Shown: positions 7,482 through 15,467 of the stretch, piece by piece
Layout: each line of letters opens with the position of its first letter
Position numbering within the stretch: position 1 is the stretch's first letter
Origin: Xenophilus sp. Marseille-Q4582
GTDB taxonomy: Bacteria; Pseudomonadota; Gammaproteobacteria; Burkholderiales; Burkholderiaceae_C
Direction of reading: 5' to 3'
DNA: 64,000 bases
Assembly (NCBI RefSeq): GCF_916700565.1
Contig: NZ_CAKAKO010000006.1
Span: 744,001-808,000, forward strand
Program-made: the position numbers and the translations under genes
Notes under the pieces: generated by a model
Seen by the model: the letters and a program-made list of their open reading frames with translations, nothing else
Databases searched by the model: none
Told to the model about the DNA's origin: nothing

Positions 7482-9920
7482 ATGCATTCCGCGCCTTCCC
7501 CCGCCGTCTGGCCCCATGTCTCCGGAGAGGCCGCCGCGCGCATCCGCAGCCTGCACGCCCACGCCACACCGCTGGGCGAGCCCCAAGCGTGGCCCGCCGC
7601 CCTGCGTTCGGTGCTGGACCTGGCGCTGCCTTCGCAAGCGCAGATCGTGCTGTTCTGGGGGCCGGAGTTCGTGGCCTTCTACAACGATGCCTATGCGCCC
7701 ACCATTGGCGCCAAGCACCCGGGCGCCATGGGCCGGCCCGCCATCGAGCACTGGGGTGAGCTGTGGGACGACCTGCAGCCGCTGCTCGACCGCGTCTATT
7801 CGCTGGGCGAGACCGTGTCGGCCCGCGACCGGCCTTTCCACATCAACCGCCACGGCCACCTGGAAGAGGTGTTCTTCGACATCTCCTATTCGCCGATCCG
7901 CCAAGCCGATGGCGCCGTGGGCGGCGTCCTGTGCATCGTCAGCGAAACCACGCAGCGGGTGCGTGCCACGCAGGCGCTGGCGCTCAACGAGGCGCGCCTG
8001 CGCGAGCTGAATGCGCAATGGCGCATGGCCCAGGACGCCGGCGGCGTGGGCGTGTTCCAGCTCGACATCCTCCACGACTGCGTCTATGCCTCGCCGGGCT
8101 TTTGCCGCATCTTCGGCCTGCCCGAGCAGAGCGTGATCCCGTCCGCGCGGATCGAGGCGCTGCGCGCCCCGCAGGACCCGCAGGACCCCGGCGACCCGAT
8201 GTCGGACTCGGCCAGCCGCCGCGCCGGCCATGCGCCGCTGGCCGTCGAGTACCCGATCCTGCGCGCCGACGACGGTGCGCGCCGCTGGGTGGCGCGGCGC
8301 GCGGAGATCGTGAACGACGCGCAGGGCCGGCCCGTGCTGATGCGCGGCGTGGTGCAGGACGTGACCGAGCGCCACGAATCGCGCCTGGAACTGCAGCGGC
8401 TCAACGCCACACTGGAGCAGCGCGTGGAGCAGCGCACGCGCGAACGCGACCGGCTCTGGCGCCTGGCCACCGAGGCCATGGTGGTCACCGATCTGGCAGG
8501 CCGCATCGAAGCCGTGAATCCCGCGTGGCATGCCCTGCTGGGCTGGACCGAAGCGGAACTGCTGGGCCGGCAGATCCTGGACTTCGTGGTCGAGGACGAC
8601 CGGCAGCTCTCGGCCAGCCAGATGCAGCGCGTCAACCAGGGCCAGGTGCTCACGCGCTTCGAGAACCGCTGGATGCACAAGGACGGCAGCCTGCGCACGC
8701 TGTCGTGGTCGGCCGTGCCGCACGAAGGCTTCATCCATGCCGTGGGCCGGGACGTGACGGCCATGCGCGAATCGGAACAGCGGCTGCGCCACAGCCAGAA
8801 GATGGAGGCCATCGGCCAGCTCACGGGCGGCATCGCGCACGACTTCAACAACATGCTGCAGGGCATCACCGGCGCGCTGGAAGTGATGCGCCGCCGGGTG
8901 GCCAAGGGCCAGGTGGACGACCTGGAGCGCTTCATGGACAGCGCCACGCAATCTGCCCAGCGCGCGGCCTCGCTGGTGCAGCGGCTGCTGGCCTTCTCGC
9001 GCAGGCAGTCGCTGGACCTGCGCGCGGTGGACGTGAACGCGCTGATCGGCTCGATGGAAGAGCTGCTGACGCGCACGCTGGGCGAGCAGATCCAGCTGCG
9101 CATGCAGCTCGCGCCCGATGCCTGCCCCGCCTTCGGCGATGAAAGCCAGCTCGAAAGCGCGATCCTGAACCTCGCCATCAACGCGCGCGACGCCATGCCG
9201 CACGGCGGCGAACTGCACCTGTCGACCCGCAACACGGAATTGGGCGCGGCCGAGGTGCAGAACATCGATGGCCTCGCGCCCGGGCCCTACCTGGTGATCG
9301 CGGTGCGCGACACCGGCACCGGCATGTCGGCCGACGTGCTGGCCCAGGCTTTCGACCCGTTCTTCACCACCAAGCCCATCGGCCAGGGCACGGGGCTGGG
9401 CCTGTCGATGATCTACGGCTTCGCGCAGCAGGCCGGCGGCCATGTGCGCATCGACAGCAGCCCGGGGCGCGGCACCACCGTGTCCTTGCTGCTGCCGCAT
9501 GCGCGCGGGGTCCAGGCCGAGGCGCCCCGCGCCGAGCCTGCCGCGCTGCCGCAGGGCCAGGGCGAGGTGGTGCTGGTGGTCGAGGACGACCCGGGCGTGC
9601 GCCTGCTGGTGCTGGAGGTGCTGGACGAGCTGGGCTACCGCGCGCTGCAGGCGGCCGACGGCCGCGCCGCGCTGCCCATCCTGCGCTCGGACGCGCGCAT
9701 CGACCTGCTGGTGAGCGACGTGGGCCTGCCCGGGGTGAACGGGCGGCAGCTGGCCGAGATCGCCCGCCTGCACCGCCCGGCGCTGCGCGTGCTGTTCATG
9801 ACGGGCTACTCGGAATACGCCACGAACCGGGGCAGCTTCCTGGGCACGGGCATGGAGATGATCAGCAAGCCCTTTCGCGTGGACGAGCTGGCGCACCGCA
9901 TCCGCGACATGCTGGGCTGA
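7482..9920 (+). CDS. Hybrid sensor histidine kinase with PAS domains and receiver
   Basis: An 812-aa soluble kinase with no membrane segment. Three PAS-like modules span about residues 30-160, 185-300 and 320-430. A HisKA dimerisation domain follows with phospho-acceptor H453 (GGIAHDFNNM). The HATPase domain has the N box (NLAINARDAM) and G boxes (DTGTGMS; GQGTGLGLSM). A C-terminal receiver holds acidic residues VVEDD and phospho-acceptor D746 (VSDVGLPG). The signal is unknown but sensed in the cytoplasm. No response regulator gene lies next to it, so it either signals to an unlinked partner or acts through its own receiver. Confidence 0.88.
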   Translation: MHSAPSPAVWPHVSGEAAARIRSLHAHATPLGEPQAWPAALRSVLDLALPSQAQIVLFWGPEFVAFYNDAYAPTIGAKHPGAMGRPAIEHWGELWDDLQPLLDRVYSLGETVSARDRPFHINRHGHLEEVFFDISYSPIRQADGAVGGVLCIVSETTQRVRATQALALNEARLRELNAQWRMAQDAGGVGVFQLDILHDCVYASPGFCRIFGLPEQSVIPSARIEALRAPQDPQDPGDPMSDSASRRAGHAPLAVEYPILRADDGARRWVARRAEIVNDAQGRPVLMRGVVQDVTERHESRLELQRLNATLEQRVEQRTRERDRLWRLATEAMVVTDLAGRIEAVNPAWHALLGWTEAELLGRQILDFVVEDDRQLSASQMQRVNQGQVLTRFENRWMHKDGSLRTLSWSAVPHEGFIHAVGRDVTAMRESEQRLRHSQKMEAIGQLTGGIAHDFNNMLQGITGALEVMRRRVAKGQVDDLERFMDSATQSAQRAASLVQRLLAFSRRQSLDLRAVDVNALIGSMEELLTRTLGEQIQLRMQLAPDACPAFGDESQLESAILNLAINARDAMPHGGELHLSTRNTELGAAEVQNIDGLAPGPYLVIAVRDTGTGMSADVLAQAFDPFFTTKPIGQGTGLGLSMIYGFAQQAGGHVRIDSSPGRGTTVSLLLPHARGVQAEAPRAEPAALPQGQGEVVLVVEDDPGVRLLVLEVLDELGYRALQAADGRAALPILRSDARIDLLVSDVGLPGVNGRQLAEIARLHRPALRVLFMTGYSEYATNRGSFLGTGMEMISKPFRVDELAHRIRDMLG

Positions 9921-9959
9921 AGCAGCGCGGGCGGTCGCCGGAAGGTGCCGGCGGCACGC

Positions 9960-11267
9960 TCACAGCGCGCAGGTGCGAAAGCCCGTGAAGCCGGTGTCCG
10001 TCCCGGGCAGCGCAAAGTCGCGGGCGCGCTCGCTGCGCGCGCGGGCCCGCGTGGCAAAGCTGGCGCCGCGCAGCACGCGCGCGCGGCCGAAGGCCGGCAC
10101 CGGATCGAACTCGCTCCCGGCGCTCCAGGGGTCGGCGGTGAAGCCGGGCCAGGGCGCCAGCGGCTGCGCCACCCATTCGCGCACCTCGCCCCAGCGGAAG
10201 CCGCGGCGCGCGGCCGTGACGGCGGCGATCTCCCATTCGGCCTCGCCCGGCAGCCGGCGGCCGGCCCAGCGCGCCCAGGCATCGGCCTCCCACCAGCTCA
10301 GGTGCTGCGCGGGCTGCGTGCCGGCGGCGCGCACCATGCGGCCGAAGCGCTGCACGAGCACGCCGCCGCCCTCGCCGCCCGGGCCGCGGCCGGTGCCGAT
10401 CTGCGCCACATGGCGCGGCGCGCGACGCGCCTGCGCCTGCCGCCAGGCCCAGCCCTCGGGGTGCCAGAGCGCTTCGCGGTCGTAGCCGCCATCGGCCACG
10501 AATTCGGCGTACTGCTGCCAGCTCACGGGCTGGGCATCGATTTCGAACTCCGGCACCGCCAGCGCGAGTTGCCCGCTTTCCTGCGCCCAGTGAAAGCCCG
10601 GCGACGATCCCGCGCCCAGGGTCCAGCGCGTGGCCGGCAGCCCCAGGGCTTCGCGGGCGGCGCCCGGCGCCGGCGGCTCCCAACCCAGCGACAGGCCCAG
10701 CGTCTGCGCGACCACCAGCAGCTGTTCGCTGCGCAGGTCTTCGTGGAACAGCGCGAGGCGGTAGAAGTACAGGCCGGCGTCGCTCATGTCGGCCCGCTCC
10801 AGCAGCTCCAGCGTGCCTTCCAGCGTTTCGAGCAGGTAGGCGCGCGCTTCGGCCATGCCCGGCACGTCGGGGCCGTTGCGCTGCGCAGGCGGGCAGCATT
10901 GCGGGTCCCAGGCGGCGTCGGCGCCCGGGTCCAGCGAGGCCAGCCGGGTCGGCCGCGCGGGGCAGGCCGCGCCGAGCGCGCGCTGCGTGTTGCGCGCGAT
11001 CCAGGCTTCGGCGAACCAGCCCAGGTGGCCGGCCAGCCAGCGCGGCGGCGGCAGGTGATCCGGCAGCGCCGCGGGCAGCCGCAGCTCGGCCGATCCCAGC
11101 GCCTGCTCGAACTGCGACAGCAGGTGCAGCGTGTGGTTGCGCGCGTCGATCAGCGCGAGCGACAGCAGTTCGGCGCCGGCGCCGCGCATGGCGGGCGCAT
11201 CGATGGAGCCCACTGGCGTCAGATAGGCGCTCGGCTCTGCGCGGCGGTCCCGCTGGGATTCATCCAT
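9960..11267 (-). CDS. EgtB/SenA-like (SUMF1-fold) protein with incomplete iron site
   Basis: A 435-aa protein with an N-terminal DinB-like helical domain and a C-terminal formylglycine-enzyme (SUMF1) fold, ending GFRTCAL as in EgtB and SenA relatives. EgtB makes the C-S bond of ergothioneine and SenA the C-Se bond of selenoneine at a three-histidine iron. Here H81 (GHLGWF) and H175 remain, but HX3HXE reads HEDLRSE, so the third ligand is R179. The SUMF1 part is otherwise intact. No senB, senC or egtD is adjacent. The ATG at 11267 is chosen because upstream sequence looks intergenic. It may be a diverged, possibly non-iron member. Confidence 0.75.
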   Translation of the reverse strand: MDESQRDRRAEPSAYLTPVGSIDAPAMRGAGAELLSLALIDARNHTLHLLSQFEQALGSAELRLPAALPDHLPPPRWLAGHLGWFAEAWIARNTQRALGAACPARPTRLASLDPGADAAWDPQCCPPAQRNGPDVPGMAEARAYLLETLEGTLELLERADMSDAGLYFYRLALFHEDLRSEQLLVVAQTLGLSLGWEPPAPGAAREALGLPATRWTLGAGSSPGFHWAQESGQLALAVPEFEIDAQPVSWQQYAEFVADGGYDREALWHPEGWAWRQAQARRAPRHVAQIGTGRGPGGEGGGVLVQRFGRMVRAAGTQPAQHLSWWEADAWARWAGRRLPGEAEWEIAAVTAARRGFRWGEVREWVAQPLAPWPGFTADPWSAGSEFDPVPAFGRARVLRGASFATRARARSERARDFALPGTDTGFTGFRTCAL

Positions 11268-11447
11268 CCGCACATTATTGCGGGCGCAGTGCCGCAACCG
11301 GCCCACCCGCGGGGATACCCCGGCGGCGGGCAACATCCGGGTACAACTAAAATTCTGCCGCCTCACGCACCCGATCCGTTGGCACACAAGGCCGGCGCGT
11401 CGGGTGCGTTCGTATCAGGGTACCGCCCTTTATAAATTGGAGTAGAC

Positions 11448-12068
11448 ATGCAAGGCTTGCTCAAGCTCTCGCGCGCCATCGACTGGATGAACGCGCAGGT
11501 CGGCAAGGTCGTGATCTGGCTGATCATGGCATCCACCGCCATCAGCGCGCTCAATGCGCTGGTCCGCTACATCTTCCGCACCAGTTCCAACGCCTTCCTC
11601 GAAGTGCAGTGGTACCTGTTCGCATGGTCCTTCCTGGTGGCCGCGGGCTTCACCTTGCTGCAGCGCGAGCACGTGCGCATCGACGTGCTGAACAGCCGCC
11701 TGCCCAAGAAGGCGCAGATCTGGATCGACATCGTCGGCTTCGCGCTCTTCCTCACGCCCCTGTGCCTGCTGGTGCTGTACTACACGGTGCCGATGACGAT
11801 GCAGCAGTACGCCACCGGCGAGATGTCCGGCAACTCGGGCGGGCTGATCCGATGGCCCGTGTGGCTGGCGCTGCCCGTCGGCTTCACGCTGCTGATGCTG
11901 CAGGGCTGGTCCGAGCTGATCAAGCGTATCGCCTTCCTGACCGGCGACGGCCCCGACCCGACCATCAAGCCGGGCGAGAAGAGCGCCGAGGAAGAACTGG
12001 CCGAGGTGCTGCGCCAGCGTGCCGAGCAAGAAGCCGCCCAGGCCCCCGGCGCCGCGGCCGCACGCTGA
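11448..12068 (+). CDS. dctQ: TRAP transporter small permease (DctQ type)
   Basis: A 206-aa inner-membrane protein with four hydrophobic helices (about residues 20-40, 55-75, 95-115, 140-160) and the REHVRIDV stretch typical of DctQ. It pairs with DctM to import organic acids with Na+ using a periplasmic binding protein. The C-terminal 45 residues are charged and alanine-rich and probably cytoplasmic. A GGAG sequence lies 8 bp before the ATG. The next gene, dctM, starts 18 bp after the stop. Confidence 0.93.
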   Translation: MQGLLKLSRAIDWMNAQVGKVVIWLIMASTAISALNALVRYIFRTSSNAFLEVQWYLFAWSFLVAAGFTLLQREHVRIDVLNSRLPKKAQIWIDIVGFALFLTPLCLLVLYYTVPMTMQQYATGEMSGNSGGLIRWPVWLALPVGFTLLMLQGWSELIKRIAFLTGDGPDPTIKPGEKSAEEELAEVLRQRAEQEAAQAPGAAAAR

Positions 12069-12086
12069 GAACGAGGGAGCATCCAA

Positions 12087-13952
12087 GTGGAGTTCATCAC
12101 CACCAATTTCGCCCCGATCATGTTCGCGGGGCTGATCGTGTTCCTGCTGCTGGGCTTTCCCGTGGCCTTCAGCCTCGGGGCCTGCGGCCTCACCTTCGGC
12201 ATCATCGGCATCGAGCTGGGCGTGTTCCCGTCCTCCGTGCTGGCCTGGCTGCCGCAGCGCCTGATCGGCATCATGGCCAACGACACGCTGCTGGCCGTGC
12301 CCTTCTTCACCCTGATGGGCCTGATCCTGGAGCGCAGCGGCATGGCCGAGGACCTGCTCGACACGGTCGGCCAGGTGTTCGGCCCGATGCGCGGCGGCCT
12401 GGCGCTGGCGGTGGTCTTCGTGGGCGCGCTGCTGGCCGCCACCACGGGCGTGGTCGCCGCCTCCGTGATCTCCATGGGCCTGATCTCGCTGCCCATCATG
12501 CTGCGCTACGGCTATGACCGGAAGTTCACCAGTGGCGTGATCGCCGCATCCGGCACGCTGGCGCAGATTTTGCCGCCTTCGTTGGTGCTGATCATCATGG
12601 CCGACCAGTTGGGCCGCAGCGTGGGCGACATGTACAAGGGCGCCTTCGTGCCGGCCTTCATGCTGATGGGCTGCTACGTGGCCTATATCGCCGGCCTCGC
12701 CATCTTCAAGCCGGCCAGCGTGCCGGCGCTGCCGGCCGAGGCCCGTGTGTACCGCGAGGCCAACGGCAGCGGCGGCTACCAGTCGCTGCTGGTGCTGATG
12801 GTGATCTCCTTCCTGGTGTCGGTCTTCCTGGCCCGCCACATGCCCGAGGTCCACAGCTGGTGGCTGGACAAGGAAGTGACCTCGGTCGCCACCGACGAGA
12901 AGATCGTGGTCGCCATGTGCGGTGGCGCCTTCGTGGCGCTGGTCATCGCGCTGCTCAACAAGTACGCCAAGCTGGGCCTGCTGTCCCGCCTGGCCGAGCG
13001 CGTGACCTTCGTGCTGATCCCGCCGCTGCTGCTGATCTTCCTGGTGCTGGGCACCATCTTCCTGGGCATCGCCACCCCCACCGAAGGCGGCGCCATGGGC
13101 GCCATGGGCGCGCTGATCATGGCCTGGGTGCGCAAGCGCCTGGACATGAAGCTGCTCAAGCAGGCCCTCGCGGCCACCACCAAGCTGGGCAGCTTCGTGA
13201 TGTTCATCCTGATCGGCGCCACGGTCTTCGGCCTGGTGTTCCAGGCCGCCGACGGCCCGATCTGGGTGGAGCACCTGCTGGCCAGCCTGCCGGGCGGCCA
13301 GGTCGGCTTCCTGATCGTCGTCAACATCCTGGTCTTCTTCCTGGCCTTCTTCCTGGACTACTTCGAGCTGTCCTTCATCGTGGTGCCGCTGCTGGCGCCC
13401 GTGGCCGACAAGCTGGGCATCGACCTGATCTGGTTCGGCGTGCTGCTGGCCATGAACATGCAGACCTCGTTCATGCACCCGCCTTTCGGCTTCGCGCTGT
13501 TCTTCCTGCGCTCCGTGGCGCCCGACAAGCCTTACGTGGACCGCGTGACCAAGAAGGTGATGGACCCGGTCACGACCATGCAGATCTACAAGGGCGCCAT
13601 TCCCTTCCTGATCATTCAGCTGTTCATGGTCGGCGTGATGATCGCCTTCCCGAACCTGGTCACGGGCAGCCTGGACAAGGTGCAGGAATACGACATGAAG
13701 GCCATCGGCGACCAGATGCGCGAAAGCCTGCAGCCGTCCCCCGACAGCGGCTATGGCTCGGGCGAAGGCTATGGTTCCGATGAAGGCTATGGCTCCGACG
13801 AAGGCTACGGCTCCAGCGAGCCGCAAAGCCCTGGTCAGCCGGCGCCGGAATCCGCCGCGCCGGGCAGCAGCAGCGATGCGCCCGAAGCCACGCCGGACGA
13901 TCCGCTCAAGGCGCTGCAGGAGTCGATGAAGCCCGCACCGACCCAGAACTGA
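12087..13952 (+). CDS. dctM: TRAP transporter large permease (DctM type) with repetitive tail
   Basis: A 621-aa membrane transporter of the long DctM class (FcbT3-like), with about 12 or more hydrophobic helices and the conserved ATTGVVAASV and PPSLVLIIMADQLG segments. It starts at GTG 12087. A cytoplasmic loop of about 80 residues near residue 220 explains part of the extra length over the 430-aa class. After residue about 540 the protein leaves the family and ends in a hydrophilic tail with four G-Y-G-S-x-E repeats followed by a Pro/Ala/Ser-rich stretch. An intrinsic terminator follows about 60 bp downstream. Confidence 0.92.
   Translation: MEFITTNFAPIMFAGLIVFLLLGFPVAFSLGACGLTFGIIGIELGVFPSSVLAWLPQRLIGIMANDTLLAVPFFTLMGLILERSGMAEDLLDTVGQVFGPMRGGLALAVVFVGALLAATTGVVAASVISMGLISLPIMLRYGYDRKFTSGVIAASGTLAQILPPSLVLIIMADQLGRSVGDMYKGAFVPAFMLMGCYVAYIAGLAIFKPASVPALPAEARVYREANGSGGYQSLLVLMVISFLVSVFLARHMPEVHSWWLDKEVTSVATDEKIVVAMCGGAFVALVIALLNKYAKLGLLSRLAERVTFVLIPPLLLIFLVLGTIFLGIATPTEGGAMGAMGALIMAWVRKRLDMKLLKQALAATTKLGSFVMFILIGATVFGLVFQAADGPIWVEHLLASLPGGQVGFLIVVNILVFFLAFFLDYFELSFIVVPLLAPVADKLGIDLIWFGVLLAMNMQTSFMHPPFGFALFFLRSVAPDKPYVDRVTKKVMDPVTTMQIYKGAIPFLIIQLFMVGVMIAFPNLVTGSLDKVQEYDMKAIGDQMRESLQPSPDSGYGSGEGYGSDEGYGSDEGYGSSEPQSPGQPAPESAAPGSSSDAPEATPDDPLKALQESMKPAPTQN
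13749..13820 (+). repeat. Four 18-bp tandem repeats inside dctM
   Basis: Four in-frame units of GGCTAYGGYTCnnnnGAR encode G-Y-G-S-G/D/S-E four times near the DctM C-terminus. Units 2 and 3 differ only at synonymous sites, so the protein unit appears maintained. Unit gain or loss would lengthen or shorten the tail by six residues without a frameshift. Confidence 0.95.
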
Positions 13953-14009
13953 GGAGCGGCCACCGGCTCCTTCGGCCCGTTCTTCGACGGGGGCGCCTGC
14001 GGCAACCAG

Positions 14010-14036
14010 AGCCTGCGCACCGCGCAGGCTTTTTTC
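14010..14036 (+). terminator. Intrinsic terminator after dctQM
   Basis: Stem AGCCTGCG / CGCAGGCT with a 5-nt loop, followed by six T. It ends the rightward TRAP unit. It lies in the roughly 305-bp gap between dctM and dctP (13953-14258), which otherwise holds only the second terminator at 14171 and G+C-rich sequence with no gene. Confidence 0.9.
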
Positions 14037-14170
14037 CTTGGCCGCGGATGGGCCCTGGCGTCGCGCCCGGCGCCTCCCCTGTGCGCCGGCCGCCACGACA
14101 CCGGCGGCACGGCGCCAAGAAGATGGGCACGCGCCCCCGAGGGCCCGGCCCCGTTTCCCCATCGCCCACG

Positions 14171-14198
14171 AAAAAGCCGCGCAATGCGCGGCTTTTTT
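14171..14198 (-). terminator. Intrinsic terminator after dctP (works in both directions by sequence)
   Basis: AAAAAGCCGCGC-AAT-GCGCGGCTTTTTT: a 6-8 bp G+C stem flanked by an A run and a T run. Transcripts arriving from dctP on the minus strand would stop here, about 60 bp after its stop codon. It can also back up the dctM terminator. Confidence 0.9.
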
Positions 14199-14258
14199 CA
14201 TTCGGCTCGCGGGCCGGTCCGGCGCCTGCGGGCATTCGCCCGCAGGCGGGACCCGGGC

Positions 14259-15341
14259 TCAGATCTTCACGCCGTTCATGTACTGGTTGTACGGGTACTC
14301 CGAGAAGCGGTTCCACAGGATCTGGTCGCGCTGGAAGGCACGCATGTCCTGGTGGATCTTCTTGAAGGTCGGCGACTTGGCTTCGTGCTCGGCGAAGGTC
14401 TCCATGCAGGCCTTGAAGCCGGCGTCGATGACGGACTTGGGGAAGGCCTTGAGCTGGGTCTTCTCGGCCACCAGCTTCTTGAGCGCGATGGGGTTCAGCG
14501 CGTCGTACTTGGCAGTCATGTCCGCAGCGGCCACGGCCATGGCGGCGTCGAGGATGGCCTTGTTCTCGGCCGACAGCGCGTTGTACTTCTTCAGGTTGAT
14601 GAAGAACTCCAGGTCGGCGCCACCTTCCCACCAGCCGGGGTAGTAGTAGAACGGCGCCACCTTGTGGAAGCCCAGCTTGGCATCGTCATGTGGCACCGTG
14701 AATTCGGCCGCATCCAGCGTGCCCTTTTCCAGCGCCTGGTAGATGTCGCCGGCGGGCATATTCTGCGAGACCACGCCCAGCTTGGCCATGCCCTCGCCGA
14801 ACACGCCGCCGCCCATGCGCATCTTCAGGCCCTTGAGGTCTTCGGGCGTCTTGATCTCCTTGCGGTACCAGCCGCCCATCTGGGTGGTGGTGTTGCCGGC
14901 GCTGGCGGCACGGAAGTTGTACTGGGCGAAGAATTCGTCCATCAGCTTGCCACCGTTGCCATGCAGCTTCCAGGCCGAGTTCTGGCGCGCGGTCAGGCCG
15001 AAGGGCACGGCGCAGCTGAAGGCGAAGGCCGGATCCTTGCCGGTGAAGTAGTAGGCGGCCGTCTGGGCCATCTCGATGTTGTCGCCCTGCAGCGCATCGA
15101 CCACGCCGAAGGCCGGCATCAGTTCGCCGGCCGGGTGCACGGTGATCTCGAACTTGCCGCCCGACAGGGCCTTCACGGTCTGCGACAGCTTCTCGGCGCT
15201 GCCGAAGATGGTGTCCAGCGAGCGCGGGAAGCTCGAAGCCAGGCGCCAACGGACGGCCGCTTGAGCATGCACAGCAGGGGCGACACCAGCGGCCAGCACA
15301 CCAGCCAAGCCTGCGTTCTTGATGACGGAACGACGATCCAT
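14259..15341 (-). CDS. dctP: TRAP transporter substrate-binding protein, FcbT1/TakP type
   Basis: A 360-aa periplasmic solute-binding protein. The N-terminus DRRSVIKNAGLAGVLAAG is a twin-arginine-like signal with cleavage near VHA-Q. The body resembles the mannitol/chloroaromatic and 2-keto-acid (TakP) group, consistent with the long DctM partner; MRMGGGVFGEGMAKLG holds the arginine expected to bind a carboxylate. The substrate is therefore probably a monocarboxylic or 2-keto acid (inference). It faces dctQM tail to tail instead of leading the operon. The ATG at 15341 has GGAG about 9 bp upstream. Confidence 0.92.
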   Translation of the reverse strand: MDRRSVIKNAGLAGVLAAGVAPAVHAQAAVRWRLASSFPRSLDTIFGSAEKLSQTVKALSGGKFEITVHPAGELMPAFGVVDALQGDNIEMAQTAAYYFTGKDPAFAFSCAVPFGLTARQNSAWKLHGNGGKLMDEFFAQYNFRAASAGNTTTQMGGWYRKEIKTPEDLKGLKMRMGGGVFGEGMAKLGVVSQNMPAGDIYQALEKGTLDAAEFTVPHDDAKLGFHKVAPFYYYPGWWEGGADLEFFINLKKYNALSAENKAILDAAMAVAAADMTAKYDALNPIALKKLVAEKTQLKAFPKSVIDAGFKACMETFAEHEAKSPTFKKIHQDMRAFQRDQILWNRFSEYPYNQYMNGVKI

Positions 15342-15365
15342 TGAGAACAACTCCAAATCAAACAA

Positions 15366-15392
15366 ACAAAAAACGCGGCTTGTGGCCGCGTT
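15366..15392 (-). terminator. Terminator between dxs and dctP
   Basis: On the minus strand, AACGCGGC-CACAA-GCCGCGTT is followed by TTTTTTG. It would end the xseB-ispA-dxs transcript and lies within about 50 bp of the dctP start, so dctP needs its own promoter very close by, or the hairpin serves as an attenuator in a longer dctP leader. Confidence 0.85.
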
Positions 15393-15467
15393 ACCAACCT
15401 TTTGAGGCAAAGGCCATTGTAAAAACGCGCTTACATCCCCTGCTGCGGGTTTTCCCTGCGCAAGCCG

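Noticed and set aside
6552-9896. About 1114-codon frame on the minus strand opposite modC and the hybrid kinase
   Set aside because: Both + strand genes have complete catalytic motifs; the minus-strand product is low-complexity and has no family resemblance.
13749-13820. Short tandem units considered as a CRISPR array
   Set aside because: The units are contiguous with no spacers, in frame within dctM, and no cas gene is nearby.
11430-14201. About 923-codon minus-strand frame opposite dctQM, rich in His, Gln and Asp
   Set aside because: It is the mirror of hydrophobic transmembrane codons; such frames arise whenever Leu/Val/Ile-rich genes are read backwards.
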